A stretch of 26,797 nucleotides of DNA from CAZBWE01 sp964568985 (GTDB lineage Bacteria; Planctomycetota; Phycisphaerae; Sedimentisphaerales; Anaerobacaceae): the NCBI GenBank assembly GCA_964568985.1, contig CAZMSP010000013.1:1-26797 (forward strand), read 5' to 3'. Positions within the stretch are counted from its first letter, which is position 1; every line of letters starts with the position of its first letter. Below, piece by piece: positions 1 to 7,858 of this stretch. The notes beneath the pieces are model-generated. The model searched no databases. It was not told the DNA's origin and was given only the letters and a program-made list of their open reading frames with translations. A program made the translations under genes and the position numbers.

Positions 1-4
1 GGAT

Positions 5-19
5 TCCGCCTGCGGCGGA
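5..19. repeat. Short GC-rich inverted repeat at window edge
   Basis: A 6-base stem (TCCGCC / GGCGGA) with a TGC loop lies upstream of the first gene. It could be the end of a terminator or a dispersed intergenic repeat; there is no T-run after it. Too short to assign a role. Confidence 0.35.
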
Positions 20-70
20 TAAACCTCGAAACGAAAATCGAGTGCCGAGACACAGAGTAGTGGTAGCTAA

Positions 71-1042
71 ATGACGGTTCAGTGTGAATTATGTCCGAAG
101 ATGTGTCTGATTGAGCCGGGCCAGAGCGGCGAGTGTCGGGTCAGGGTTAATATAGATGGGGTATTGCGGACCGTTGTTTATGGGTATCCGTGTTCCATCC
201 ACGATGACCCTATCGAGAAAAAGCCGCTTTTTCACTTTTTGCCGGCAAGCCGTATCCTTTCCATAGCTACTGCGGGCTGTAATCTTCATTGTCTGAACTG
301 TCAGAACTGGGAAATTTCACAGGCCAATCCCGAAGATACGCCTGCGTATTATTGTCCGCCGGAAAAACTTGTTCAAATTGCCAAACAAAAAAATTACCAG
401 TCAATAGCATATACATACACCGAGCCGATTATCTATTACGAGTACACTTATGACACAGCCAAACTGGCCAGAGAAGCGAATATACGCAGCGTTCTTGTGA
501 CGGCAGGTTATATAAATAAAGAGCCGTGGAATAAACTATTAGAGGTTGTCGATGCAGCTAATATTGATTTGAAGGGAATGACGGAAGAGTTTTACAGAAA
601 GGTTTGCTCGGCGACCTTAAGGCCGGTTCAGGAAGCGATGGTCATAGCCAAGGCGAGCGGTATTCTGGTTGAAGTTACAAACCTGATTATTCCAACGTTG
701 AATGATAAGCCGGAGGAGATACGCCAGCTTTGCCGGTGGGTGAAAGTCAATCTTGGCGGTGAGACGCCGCTGCATTTTTCGCGGTTCTTTCCTCAGTACA
801 AGATGCGGCATCTGCCGCCAACTTCGCTAAAGATGCTGGATATGGCTCATGACATTGCTGCGGAAGAAGGGCTTGACTTTGTTTATATTGGAAATATCCA
901 GAGTGAACGAGGCGAGAATACATATTGTCCGGGTTGTAAGAAATTACTCATTGAACGCATCGGCTATACTATTACGCAGAACCGTCTTAAAGAAGGTTGT
1001 TGCCCGTATTGTGGTAAAGAGATTTACGGGGTTTGGAAATGA
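71..1042 (+). CDS. amrS: AmmeMemoRadiSam system radical SAM enzyme AmrS
   Basis: 323-residue radical SAM protein of the AmrS (PflA-activase-like) family. The cluster-binding motif CNLHCLNC (CxxxCxxC) is at residues 70-77. An N-terminal cysteine group (CELCPKMC, then GECRVR) and a C-terminal zinc-finger-like pair (CPGC near residue 286 and CPYC near 314, ending GVWK) are typical of AmrS and help separate it from true pyruvate-formate-lyase activases. The length matches the family. The ATG at 71 directly follows an in-frame TAA, so no earlier start is possible. The gene overlaps the next by ATGA. Known: the family co-occurs with Memo and AMMECR1 proteins, but its substrate in bacteria is not established. 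The adjoining Memo-AMMECR1 fusion makes the assignment firm. Confidence 0.93.
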   Translation: MTVQCELCPKMCLIEPGQSGECRVRVNIDGVLRTVVYGYPCSIHDDPIEKKPLFHFLPASRILSIATAGCNLHCLNCQNWEISQANPEDTPAYYCPPEKLVQIAKQKNYQSIAYTYTEPIIYYEYTYDTAKLAREANIRSVLVTAGYINKEPWNKLLEVVDAANIDLKGMTEEFYRKVCSATLRPVQEAMVIAKASGILVEVTNLIIPTLNDKPEEIRQLCRWVKVNLGGETPLHFSRFFPQYKMRHLPPTSLKMLDMAHDIAAEEGLDFVYIGNIQSERGENTYCPGCKKLLIERIGYTITQNRLKEGCCPYCGKEIYGVWK

Positions 1043-1221
1043 CACGCAGAAAATTTATTCAAGTATTATTAGGTATCGGCTCAGCGATTGTTATTGGTGC
1101 TTGTTGGCTGGTAAAAAAGGCTGCGCCGCGCAAGTTTGTACGGGCAGCTCGCCTTAAAAAATATCCGGGTTCTGTGAGAACTTTGCCGGGTACTTATAAC
1201 CAAAGCGAATGGAGTGGTTAA
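1039..1221 (+). CDS. Small twin-arginine / lipoprotein-like peptide (60 aa)
   Basis: Sixty residues starting MTRRKFIQ, a twin-arginine (Tat) export pattern. A hydrophobic stretch (VLLGIGSAIVIG) follows, then a possible lipobox IGAC with the cysteine near residue 22. The remainder is strongly basic (KKAAPRKFVRAARLKK) and ends in WSG. The start at 1039 overlaps the AmrS stop (ATGA). The stop falls exactly at the assembly gap, but the same stop is found in the duplicated flank at 1374-1376, one base before the next gene, so the peptide is complete. I do not recognise the family. Inference: an exported, membrane-tethered accessory of the AmmeMemoRadiSam operon; it could also be only the export remnant of a larger protein. 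Confidence 0.7.
   Translation: MTRRKFIQVLLGIGSAIVIGACWLVKKAAPRKFVRAARLKKYPGSVRTLPGTYNQSEWSG
1167..1221 (+). repeat. 55-base contig-end duplicate, left copy
   Basis: These 55 bases are identical to 1322-1376 on the other side of the run of N. Both copies end with the same TAA stop. The length equals a common assembler k-mer size (55), so this is read as an unmerged contig overlap rather than a biological repeat. Confidence 0.9.
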
Positions 1222-1321
1222 NNNNNNNNNNNNNNNNNNNNNNNNNNNNNNNNNNNNNNNNNNNNNNNNNNNNNNNNNNNNNNNNNNNNNNNNNNNNNNN
1301 NNNNNNNNNNNNNNNNNNNNN
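1222..1321. other. Assembly gap of 100 N
   Basis: Exactly 100 N, the usual placeholder for a gap of unknown size. The flanking 55-base identity indicates that nothing is missing and that the two contigs really overlap. Confidence 0.95.
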
Positions 1322-1376
1322 GGGTTCTGTGAGAACTTTGCCGGGTACTTATAACCAAAGCGAATGGAGTGGTTAA
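1322..1376 (+). repeat. 55-base contig-end duplicate, right copy
   Basis: Identical to 1167-1221. It carries the end of the small Tat-like peptide and a good ribosome binding site (GGAGTGG) for the ATG at 1378. After collapsing the duplicate, the operon reads through without interruption. Confidence 0.9.
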
Positions 1377-1377
1377 T

Positions 1378-2985
1378 ATGGACAAGCAGTTGAAAAAATA
1401 CGACGGGAAAAAAATTCTTCCTGGTTTTGTGATTGTATTGTTATGTATTTTCGCCATACTTATATGGAAGACACGTATCCGAAAAGTTCCTGCCTTCACT
1501 AAAGAAGCAGCAATTCCCAAAAGAGAAGAGACCGTCGAGCGTGCTAAGGTTGTTTTGCGTTCACAACTTTCCGAAAGAGGTTGGTACCCGGGCGATGCTA
1601 ATGAACTTAGCAGGCAGATTGAGGATTTTTACGAAAAAGCTGATGTTAAGCCGATTGAAGATGTGATTGCCTTGATTTTGCCGCATGCGGGGTATCAATT
1701 CTCCGGCCAGACAGCGGTTTTTGCTATGAAAGCGTGCGATAAAGCGTATAAGCGAATTGTCTTAATTGGGCCAAGTCACTATCTTGCTATGGAGCAGATG
1801 CTGAGCGTGCCGAGAGTAACGCATTACGAAACGCCTCTTGGGCAGATACCGCTGGATGTGGAATTTATAAACAAGCTTCTTAAATTTGATGTGTTTCAAA
1901 ATGTGCCGCACGCCCACCAATTTGAACATAGCGTTCAGATAGAGCTGCCGCTTTTGCAATATTGCCAAAAGAATTTCAAGCTTGTGCCGATAGTGGCCGG
2001 CAGCTGTTCGCAGAAGACAATTAGTGAGGTCAGTGATATCCTGAAGAGTTTAATTGGCCGGGAGACTCTCGTTATCGCAAGTTCTGATTTTACCCATTAC
2101 GGCCCGAACTATGGATACGTGCCTTTTAAGGAAGATATACCCGAGCAGTTAAAAAAGCTCGATATGGGGGCATATGACTGTATAGCCAAGCTGGATAGCG
2201 AGGGCTTTTTAGCATATAAGCAAAGAACCGGAGCGACAATATGCGGCTATGTTCCAATTGCAATATTGATTTCGATGCTGGATAAACCGGCCAAAGCTGA
2301 GTTGATGAAATACGCAACAAGTGGTGAGCTGACGGGTGATTTTACAAATTCCGTCAGCTATCTTTCCATTGCTTTTTCCGGGAAGTGGGGTAACCGCCCC
2401 GAGGTCGAGCCGAAAGCAAATAACCGTGAGTTGACCGATGAAGATGAAGAAGAGCTTCTGACTTTGGCCCATAAGACAATAGTTTATGCTCTGAGATACC
2501 AAAAGGTTCCTGAGGTTGACGAGTTGGGTATTACAGTCAGCGAGGCGATGAGAAATCCTCGTGCGGCATTTGTGACACTTAAAGAGAATCATCAGCTCAG
2601 GGGCTGTATAGGTAACATCTTTCCACAAGGGCCTTTGTATAAATCGGTTATCAACAACGCTGTTAACGCAGCTTTTAATGATAGGCGATTTGTTCCGTTG
2701 AGTGCAGCAGAGGTCAACGATATTACGATTGAGATTTCGGCGTTGACCGTGCCCAAACCTGTTGATTCTTCGAGTGAGATTAGAGTTGGCATCGATGGTG
2801 TGGTGTTAAATAAGAGCGGCCATTCTGCTGTGTTCTTACCTCAGGTTGCACCGGAGCAGGGTTGGGATGTTAGTCAAATGCTCACACAGCTTTCTTTAAA
2901 GGCGGGGTTGCCTCCTGATGCCTGGAAGGAAGGTGCAAGCTTTCTGGTCTTTCAGGCGGATGTTTTTGGTGAGGCTGAGAAATGA
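1378..2985 (+). CDS. amrB-amrA: Membrane-anchored AmrB-AmrA fusion (Memo + AMMECR1)
   Basis: 535 residues from the ATG at 1378, preceded by GGAGTGG and lying one base after the stop of the upstream peptide. A basic N-terminus and one hydrophobic segment (about 13-30) form a membrane anchor. Residues about 55-330 are a Memo domain with the expected metal-site residues: H103 (PHAGYQFSG), H134 (GPSHY), D237 and H240 (SSDFTHYG) and C289 (TICGYVP). Residues about 352-535 are an AMMECR1 domain with the hallmark LRGCIGNI. The two domains are usually separate proteins; fusions are known in the AmmeMemoRadiSam system. The N-terminal anchor is the odd feature. Charge around the segment is similar on both sides, so the side of the membrane is uncertain. 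Overlaps the next gene by ATGA. Confidence 0.92.
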   Translation: MDKQLKKYDGKKILPGFVIVLLCIFAILIWKTRIRKVPAFTKEAAIPKREETVERAKVVLRSQLSERGWYPGDANELSRQIEDFYEKADVKPIEDVIALILPHAGYQFSGQTAVFAMKACDKAYKRIVLIGPSHYLAMEQMLSVPRVTHYETPLGQIPLDVEFINKLLKFDVFQNVPHAHQFEHSVQIELPLLQYCQKNFKLVPIVAGSCSQKTISEVSDILKSLIGRETLVIASSDFTHYGPNYGYVPFKEDIPEQLKKLDMGAYDCIAKLDSEGFLAYKQRTGATICGYVPIAILISMLDKPAKAELMKYATSGELTGDFTNSVSYLSIAFSGKWGNRPEVEPKANNRELTDEDEEELLTLAHKTIVYALRYQKVPEVDELGITVSEAMRNPRAAFVTLKENHQLRGCIGNIFPQGPLYKSVINNAVNAAFNDRRFVPLSAAEVNDITIEISALTVPKPVDSSSEIRVGIDGVVLNKSGHSAVFLPQVAPEQGWDVSQMLTQLSLKAGLPPDAWKEGASFLVFQADVFGEAEK

Positions 2986-5900
2986 GGTTTTCTCGAAGCT
3001 TTTTGATATTCAGCTACGGCCTGTTTACTATCGCAGCCCAGAGTCTTTTGTTTCGTGAATTTGTCACTACCTTTGAGGGCAACGATATAAGTGTTGGAAT
3101 CTTTTTCGGCTGCTGGTTTCTGTGGGTCGGCCTGGGAGCATTACTCGTTTATCAGGCCAAAAACTTAGCGGAGAAGCTGCTTAATAATATAGAATTTTTA
3201 TTCCTGGGTTATATTCCTGCCTTTATTATTCAATTGGTGTTAATTATCCAGGCTCGTGAGCTTGCCGGCATTGAGTATTATCAGCTTTTACCCATACGGC
3301 CTATTATTTTATTATCAATTGTGTTAAATGCACCGGTTAGTATTATCACGGGGATGCTTTTTCCTATTGCGTGCCGATGGTTCCAAAAGGACCAGGTGCA
3401 GCCCGTATCGCGTGTTTACATTCTTGAGGCAGCGGGAAGCTTTGTCGGCGGGCTGGGTGTAACCGTACTTCTTAGTTATGGCATAAGCTCAGCGACGATT
3501 TTCTTTGTACTTGCTTTTATTGTTTCTTTTTCTTTCTTTTGTGTGCAGCTTACCAGAGCAAAGAGGTGGGTTTGGGTTTTTATGCCCGTATGTATTTTCG
3601 TTTGTTTGATTGCTGGGGTTGATATATACCTGTCGCAACAGTTACGAGTTATAAAATGGACAAAGCTTCTTCCAAAGTATGCGCTAAAAGGTTCGTTCCA
3701 GACAGCTCAATCAGAGTATTTATATGGGGTCTATCAAGACCAATGGGTAGTTATTCGCCAGGGCAGCACTTGCGAGACATTGCCGGACCGAGAATCAGCG
3801 GGACTAATTGTTGCCACTGGTCTTTGTCAAAGTCCCGATGCCAAAAGTGTTCTGGTCATTGGCTCCGGATTGGGTCTGTGTTATGAATTGCTGCGCTTGC
3901 CGCAAATCGAGAATGTAACCTGGGCGCATTACGACGGCGAATATGTGCGAAAGATTGAGAAGTTTATACCTGCTGAGCTTAAAATTGATGATAAGCGTTT
4001 TCATCGGTTGACCGGTGATGTTCGCTCGCTGCTTTCAGAGAGGAAGCAGTATTACGACATAGTAATTATCAATTTGCCTGACGCAACGAGTTCTGTCCTG
4101 AACCGTTTTTATACACTCGAATTCTATCGCCAGGTTAAAAACTCTCTAATGCCCAAAGGCCTGTTGCAGGTTCGCATAGCAGGGGGGGCAAATATTATAG
4201 GCACCGAGCTGATTAATCTTGGTGCTTCGACAAAATTGACGCTTCAAAAGGTTCCATTCTCGCAACTTGTGCTGACACCCGGTGAGGATACGTGGTTCAT
4301 TGTATCTGATAGTGGAATGCTTACCGAAGACCCGGCTGTTTGCCGTGACCGTTTTGCTGCGATAAAAGGTTCGAGGCAGATTTGCCCACCTGACGCCTTG
4401 TTGTCTGTTTATTTGCCTAATCGTGCTGCCGCTGCTTTAGAGAATTATTCGCGTGCGGATTTACCTGAGAGATTACTGATTAATCGCGATTCCAGGCCTT
4501 TGACACACTTATACAGTTTGTTGCTTGCAGTCAAACAATCCGGGGCATCGGTTAGCAGATTTGTTAAGCACTTAGCCCTGGCAGGGATATTAGCATTTGT
4601 TATCCCTATTCTGGTTTTGGTAGCTTTGCGAGTTATCTATGTTTTGAGCGCTGCTCAACCGGGTAGTCAATCGAGTTTTGACAGTACATTTCTGGTGTTT
4701 TCAAGCGGCTGGATTGGGATTGGTGTGGTGATTGTGTTGATGTATCTTTATCAAACCCGCTTTGGCTCACTTTACTTGCACATCGGAGTTATTTCATCTT
4801 TATTTATGGTGGGTTTGACCGCCGGTGCGGTTTTTATTTCGTCGCTTATAAATCGAAAGTTGAGGTCTGAGACATTATTGTTCGTAGTAGCATTCATACA
4901 CATATTAATCCTTGCTGCAATTGCATTTTGGCCGGGTGAGCAGTGGACACATTTGATTTTTGCTGTTGTGTTTATTCTGTGTGGTTTATGCACTGGCTGT
5001 TATTTTCCATTAGGTGCCAGGTGGCTTGGGGATTGTGGTTTTGAGGTTGGACAAGCCGGCAGCAAGCTTGAAACTGCCGACCACCTCGGCGCATCAGCAG
5101 GGGGCATAGTGACATCTCTTGCTCTTGTACCTGTGCTTGGGGCAAAAGCGACTCTGTTTGTATTTATTCTGCTTGTTTTTGCAAATATATCATTTATGGC
5201 GTTGAGATTGTATAAGCCGGAAGGAAGGCGCATTTTAGTCACTACAGCTTTTAGATTGCGCAGACTGGGTTATATCTTATTTGCTATTGGGATAACTATC
5301 GTTCTTTTATCGAACCTGTTTGCTGATGCTGCTGCGCGTCTAAGACCTTTACTGCCGGAATATACAGTTCAGGCACTCGCAGGTGATTTGCAAATTCAAA
5401 AAGAGTCTGGAGTTCTTTTTGATGGTGCTAAGAAAATCAATTATTTTAGAGTCAGTGAGACCGGCGATACACTAACCGGCTATATCTTTAGTTCGCAGGA
5501 GCTGGCACCGGAGGTTCGCGGCTTTGGTGGGAAGATGAATCTTGCTGTTTATGTGGATACTGCCGGAAGGTTAATTAACTTCCACGTAATACGGTCAAAC
5601 GAAACACCTTCATATTTCGAGCTTTTGGGTAAGTGGTACAAAAATCTCTATGGGCGCAGGATTTTTCAGCATGATGCTTTTGCAGATGTCGATGCTGTAA
5701 CCGGTGCCACTGTAAGCTCTGAAGCTGTTCTTTCGGCGCTACAAACATCGGGCAGTAGATTTGCTTCAGAGGTTCTTGGTGTATCTGTTGAAGGGCTGCC
5801 CCGGCAAGGGACTGAGCGTGCCAGGTATTTGCCGGATATACCTGCGGTGTATTTGATTGGTTCTTTCATACTTACTTTGTTTGTAATCTATCGAGGAGGG

Positions 5901-6827
5901 TTCTGGAGCAGGTTGGCTGTGTTGTTGCTGAATCTTTTGGTGGGTGGTATTGTCCTGAACAGTCAATATTCGACCGAACAAATAGCAACGGTATTATCTT
6001 TGCAGGCCCCTTCTCTGAAATTGTCCGGGGCATTTTTGTTGGTTGTTGGAATCCCGGTTTTAGTGATAATCTTCGGCAACATATATTGTGGCTATATCTG
6101 TCCATTCGGTATTGTGCAGGAATTGCTCGGCTATATTATCCCTGACAGGTTCAAACAGCCGGTATCGATTGAGAAGATGCAAAAAGCACGATTCGTAAAA
6201 TACATAGTTCTTTTTGTTCTGGTAATTGTGTTCTTTGCTTCGAGGAATCGAACAACGCTTGCATCGGACCCGTTGATTTCAGTTTTCAATTTTCAGTCGG
6301 CAGTTGTCAATTGGCAATCGTTGATGTTCCTGATAGCGGCGGTAGCTTTGGTCGGCTCGATTTTTTATACTCGCTTTTGGTGTCGTTATTTGTGTCCTGT
6401 GGGGGCTTTTCTGTCGTTGTTGAATAGCATTGCGATATTAAAGCGGTACCTGCCTGCGAAAAAATTTGGCAGGTGCGAATTTGGCCTGACTGCGAAAGAC
6501 CATCTGGATTGCATATATTGTGACAGATGTCGTTATCAGCCGAAGGCAGTTGCAGAAGAAGGGCATTTGACGCATCCTGTTACCGCAGGGATGAATCTAA
6601 GGTCTCGATATATTGTGATTTGTGCAGTCATAGTGGCTGTCTTTGTGTCAGCGGTATCTGTGGACAGGTTTTTGAAGGTTACCGGTGTCGGTATCGGTCA
6701 ACCGGCAGTTTCTGCGGCGGTTGGTGGTCAGCCAAGAGATGTTGATTTGCAGCGGATTCGCACTTTAATTGAGCAGAAACGACTTTCCGATAGAGAGGCT
6801 GAATACTATAAAAAGCTCGAAGATTGA
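2982..6827 (+). CDS. Giant membrane fusion: SpeE-like domain, FMN-binding domain, NapH/NosR-like Fe-S domain
   Basis: 1281 residues. A polytopic block (about 1-220) is followed by a Rossmann domain of the spermidine-synthase type (about 230-450) with VLVIGSGLG near 289 and INLPDATSSVLNRFYT near 360. A second polytopic block (about 525-745) resembles the first: both have a glycine-rich segment (YILEAAGSFVGG; LETADHLGASAGG). An extracytoplasmic FMN-binding domain (about 790-925) carries DAVTGAT at 904-910, where T910 matches the flavin-attachment threonine of RnfG/NosR-type domains. The C-terminal part is NapH/NosR-like: CGYICP at 1036-1041, CRYLCP at 1134-1139, a cysteine group C1165, C1177, C1180, C1183, and a last membrane segment near 1210. 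The canonical SpeE GGGDG motif is altered, so polyamine synthesis is doubtful. Inference: a transmembrane electron-transfer protein serving the AmmeMemoRadiSam operon. Confidence 0.82.
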   Translation: MRFSRSFLIFSYGLFTIAAQSLLFREFVTTFEGNDISVGIFFGCWFLWVGLGALLVYQAKNLAEKLLNNIEFLFLGYIPAFIIQLVLIIQARELAGIEYYQLLPIRPIILLSIVLNAPVSIITGMLFPIACRWFQKDQVQPVSRVYILEAAGSFVGGLGVTVLLSYGISSATIFFVLAFIVSFSFFCVQLTRAKRWVWVFMPVCIFVCLIAGVDIYLSQQLRVIKWTKLLPKYALKGSFQTAQSEYLYGVYQDQWVVIRQGSTCETLPDRESAGLIVATGLCQSPDAKSVLVIGSGLGLCYELLRLPQIENVTWAHYDGEYVRKIEKFIPAELKIDDKRFHRLTGDVRSLLSERKQYYDIVIINLPDATSSVLNRFYTLEFYRQVKNSLMPKGLLQVRIAGGANIIGTELINLGASTKLTLQKVPFSQLVLTPGEDTWFIVSDSGMLTEDPAVCRDRFAAIKGSRQICPPDALLSVYLPNRAAAALENYSRADLPERLLINRDSRPLTHLYSLLLAVKQSGASVSRFVKHLALAGILAFVIPILVLVALRVIYVLSAAQPGSQSSFDSTFLVFSSGWIGIGVVIVLMYLYQTRFGSLYLHIGVISSLFMVGLTAGAVFISSLINRKLRSETLLFVVAFIHILILAAIAFWPGEQWTHLIFAVVFILCGLCTGCYFPLGARWLGDCGFEVGQAGSKLETADHLGASAGGIVTSLALVPVLGAKATLFVFILLVFANISFMALRLYKPEGRRILVTTAFRLRRLGYILFAIGITIVLLSNLFADAAARLRPLLPEYTVQALAGDLQIQKESGVLFDGAKKINYFRVSETGDTLTGYIFSSQELAPEVRGFGGKMNLAVYVDTAGRLINFHVIRSNETPSYFELLGKWYKNLYGRRIFQHDAFADVDAVTGATVSSEAVLSALQTSGSRFASEVLGVSVEGLPRQGTERARYLPDIPAVYLIGSFILTLFVIYRGGFWSRLAVLLLNLLVGGIVLNSQYSTEQIATVLSLQAPSLKLSGAFLLVVGIPVLVIIFGNIYCGYICPFGIVQELLGYIIPDRFKQPVSIEKMQKARFVKYIVLFVLVIVFFASRNRTTLASDPLISVFNFQSAVVNWQSLMFLIAAVALVGSIFYTRFWCRYLCPVGAFLSLLNSIAILKRYLPAKKFGRCEFGLTAKDHLDCIYCDRCRYQPKAVAEEGHLTHPVTAGMNLRSRYIVICAVIVAVFVSAVSVDRFLKVTGVGIGQPAVSAAVGGQPRDVDLQRIRTLIEQKRLSDREAEYYKKLED

Positions 6828-7057
6828 ATCTCCCCTATCAGTGGAATACTAGGGGCTATTATAGGAGGAGTAACCCAAGAGGGATACGTTATAGACAGTT
6901 ATGGAAACATAGGTTATTATGAAACAAAAAGACCTATATCTACGCCAATGGTCAGATACTCGCTCAGCATAATGGTGACCATACCGCGGATAGATATTTC
7001 TACCTGCATGACCGTCTGGGTTCAGTTAGACAAATTATAGATACAGGTGGAGATGTT
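6828..7057 (+). pseudogene. Rhs-type remnants: tail-like fragment joined to a start-less Rhs core
   Basis: Two coding-like frames with no usable start. From 6828 to about 6930, in frame with the gene just ended, the sequence reads like a glycine-rich tail (SGILGAIIGGVTQEGY, DSYGNIGYYETKR). From 6923 another frame, opened by a TGA at 6920-6922, reads KKTYIYANGQILAQHNG then RYFYLHDRLGSVRQIID and continues without interruption into the Rhs core at 7058. The second Rhs copy downstream has the same residues, so the first copy has lost its own start. The frame change near 6920-6930 marks a recombination or decay junction. Confidence 0.65.
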
Positions 7058-7318
7058 GTGAGACTTTATACTTACAACCCCTATGGCGAAGTAATTGAAT
7101 CGAGTCACGAGCCACAAGCGACGAGTAACTCCTTTCTGTTTACCGGCCAGTATTATGATTCTGAGATAGATGAGTACTTTATGCGTGCCCGTATGTACGA
7201 CCCACGCATAGGCCGATTCACCTCCAGAGACCCAGTCTTCGGCAAAGCGTATCAACCGCTGACGTTGCATCAATACTTGTACTGTTTGAACGATCCGGTC
7301 AACTACATTGACCCAAGC
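6941..7318 (+). repeat. Rhs-core direct repeat, copy 1
   Basis: Nucleotide-level homology to copy 2 at 8705-9082, with exact blocks such as CAGATACTCGCTCAGCA and GGCCGATTCACCTCCAGAGA. Tails diverge abruptly after the DPSG codons, as in Rhs core/tip exchange. Confidence 0.7.
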
Positions 7319-7714
7319 GGGAAATTTTATTGGTTTGCTGATATGTTAGTTAGCGACGCTCTTTCTAATAGTCTTCGCATAATGGACTATAAATTTCACA
7401 AGAACCTCTTTGATAAGAGCGCGGCTAAGATAGACGCTTTTAGTATAGCAAACCTGCAAAGAGGCATAACCATGGATTTGTTTGTTGCTAGCTTGGATAC
7501 CGATTTAAAGACAACTGTTAGAGACGCTGGCATTGAGGCATTGGGCCTATATAGTGAAAACCTCGGGAGATTAGCTGGGTTTTTGGTAGAAGTATATGGT
7601 GAAAGGAAAGCAATATGGGCGGTACTACAAGGTGAAGAACAGTTGGACGATTATATTGGTTTCAGGATCGGAGATGCTATCGCAACAACGGCAACGGAAG
7701 ATTGGATAGATTAA
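7058..7714 (+). CDS. Orphan Rhs-core tip with variable C-terminal domain
   Basis: 218 residues if translation begins at the GTG at 7058, which has an AGGTGGAG a few bases upstream; the homologous frame reaches back to 6923. Residues 1-88 are the Rhs repeat-associated core: YTYNPYGEV, FTGQYYDSEIDEY, RARMYDPRIGRFTSRDP, and YLYCLNDPVNYIDPSG ending at G88. The DPSG motif is the usual boundary after which Rhs proteins change. Residues 89-218 are a unique, mostly helical tail (FADMLVSDALSNSLRIMDYK ... ATTATEDWID) that I do not recognise. Full Rhs proteins are far longer, so this is a fragment or displaced tip. Its tail could be a toxin module or neutral; nothing in it shows catalytic residues. Confidence 0.7.
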   Translation: MRLYTYNPYGEVIESSHEPQATSNSFLFTGQYYDSEIDEYFMRARMYDPRIGRFTSRDPVFGKAYQPLTLHQYLYCLNDPVNYIDPSGKFYWFADMLVSDALSNSLRIMDYKFHKNLFDKSAAKIDAFSIANLQRGITMDLFVASLDTDLKTTVRDAGIEALGLYSENLGRLAGFLVEVYGERKAIWAVLQGEEQLDDYIGFRIGDAIATTATEDWID

Positions 7715-7858
7715 TTGAATGTTTTTGCACTACAAAATATTATCTAATTGTTTGACTATAAATATTCTTTAATGTTCTACTTACAATTAGTTTTTCATTA
7801 AATTTAGTTAAACCCTCATAGGTTTTTTAAGGATTGAGTATGTGTACTATTTGATGAG

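Noticed and set aside
849..1157. Overlapping + strand frame of 102 codons across the AmrS/small-peptide junction
   Set aside because: It is out of frame with two genes that have clear family or coupling evidence, and has no recognisable features.
1218..1520. Minus-strand open frame crossing the N gap
   Set aside because: It is open only because N codons do not show stops, and it lies opposite the Memo-AMMECR1 gene.
2982..4340. Calling the first part of the giant gene a true spermidine synthase
   Set aside because: The nucleotide loop and the catalytic SDP-type motif are changed (GSGLG; NLPDATS), so polyamine synthesis is not supported.
6290..6325. A stretch in the NapH-like part resembling the TTGGCAATCG words of the 9166-9477 region
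   Set aside because: The reading frame keeps normal NapH-like sense through it, so an inserted repeat is not needed to explain it.
7740..7780. TTGACT at 7752 as a promoter for the secreted protein at 7859
   Set aside because: No convincing -10 box at the right spacing in this very AT-rich stretch.
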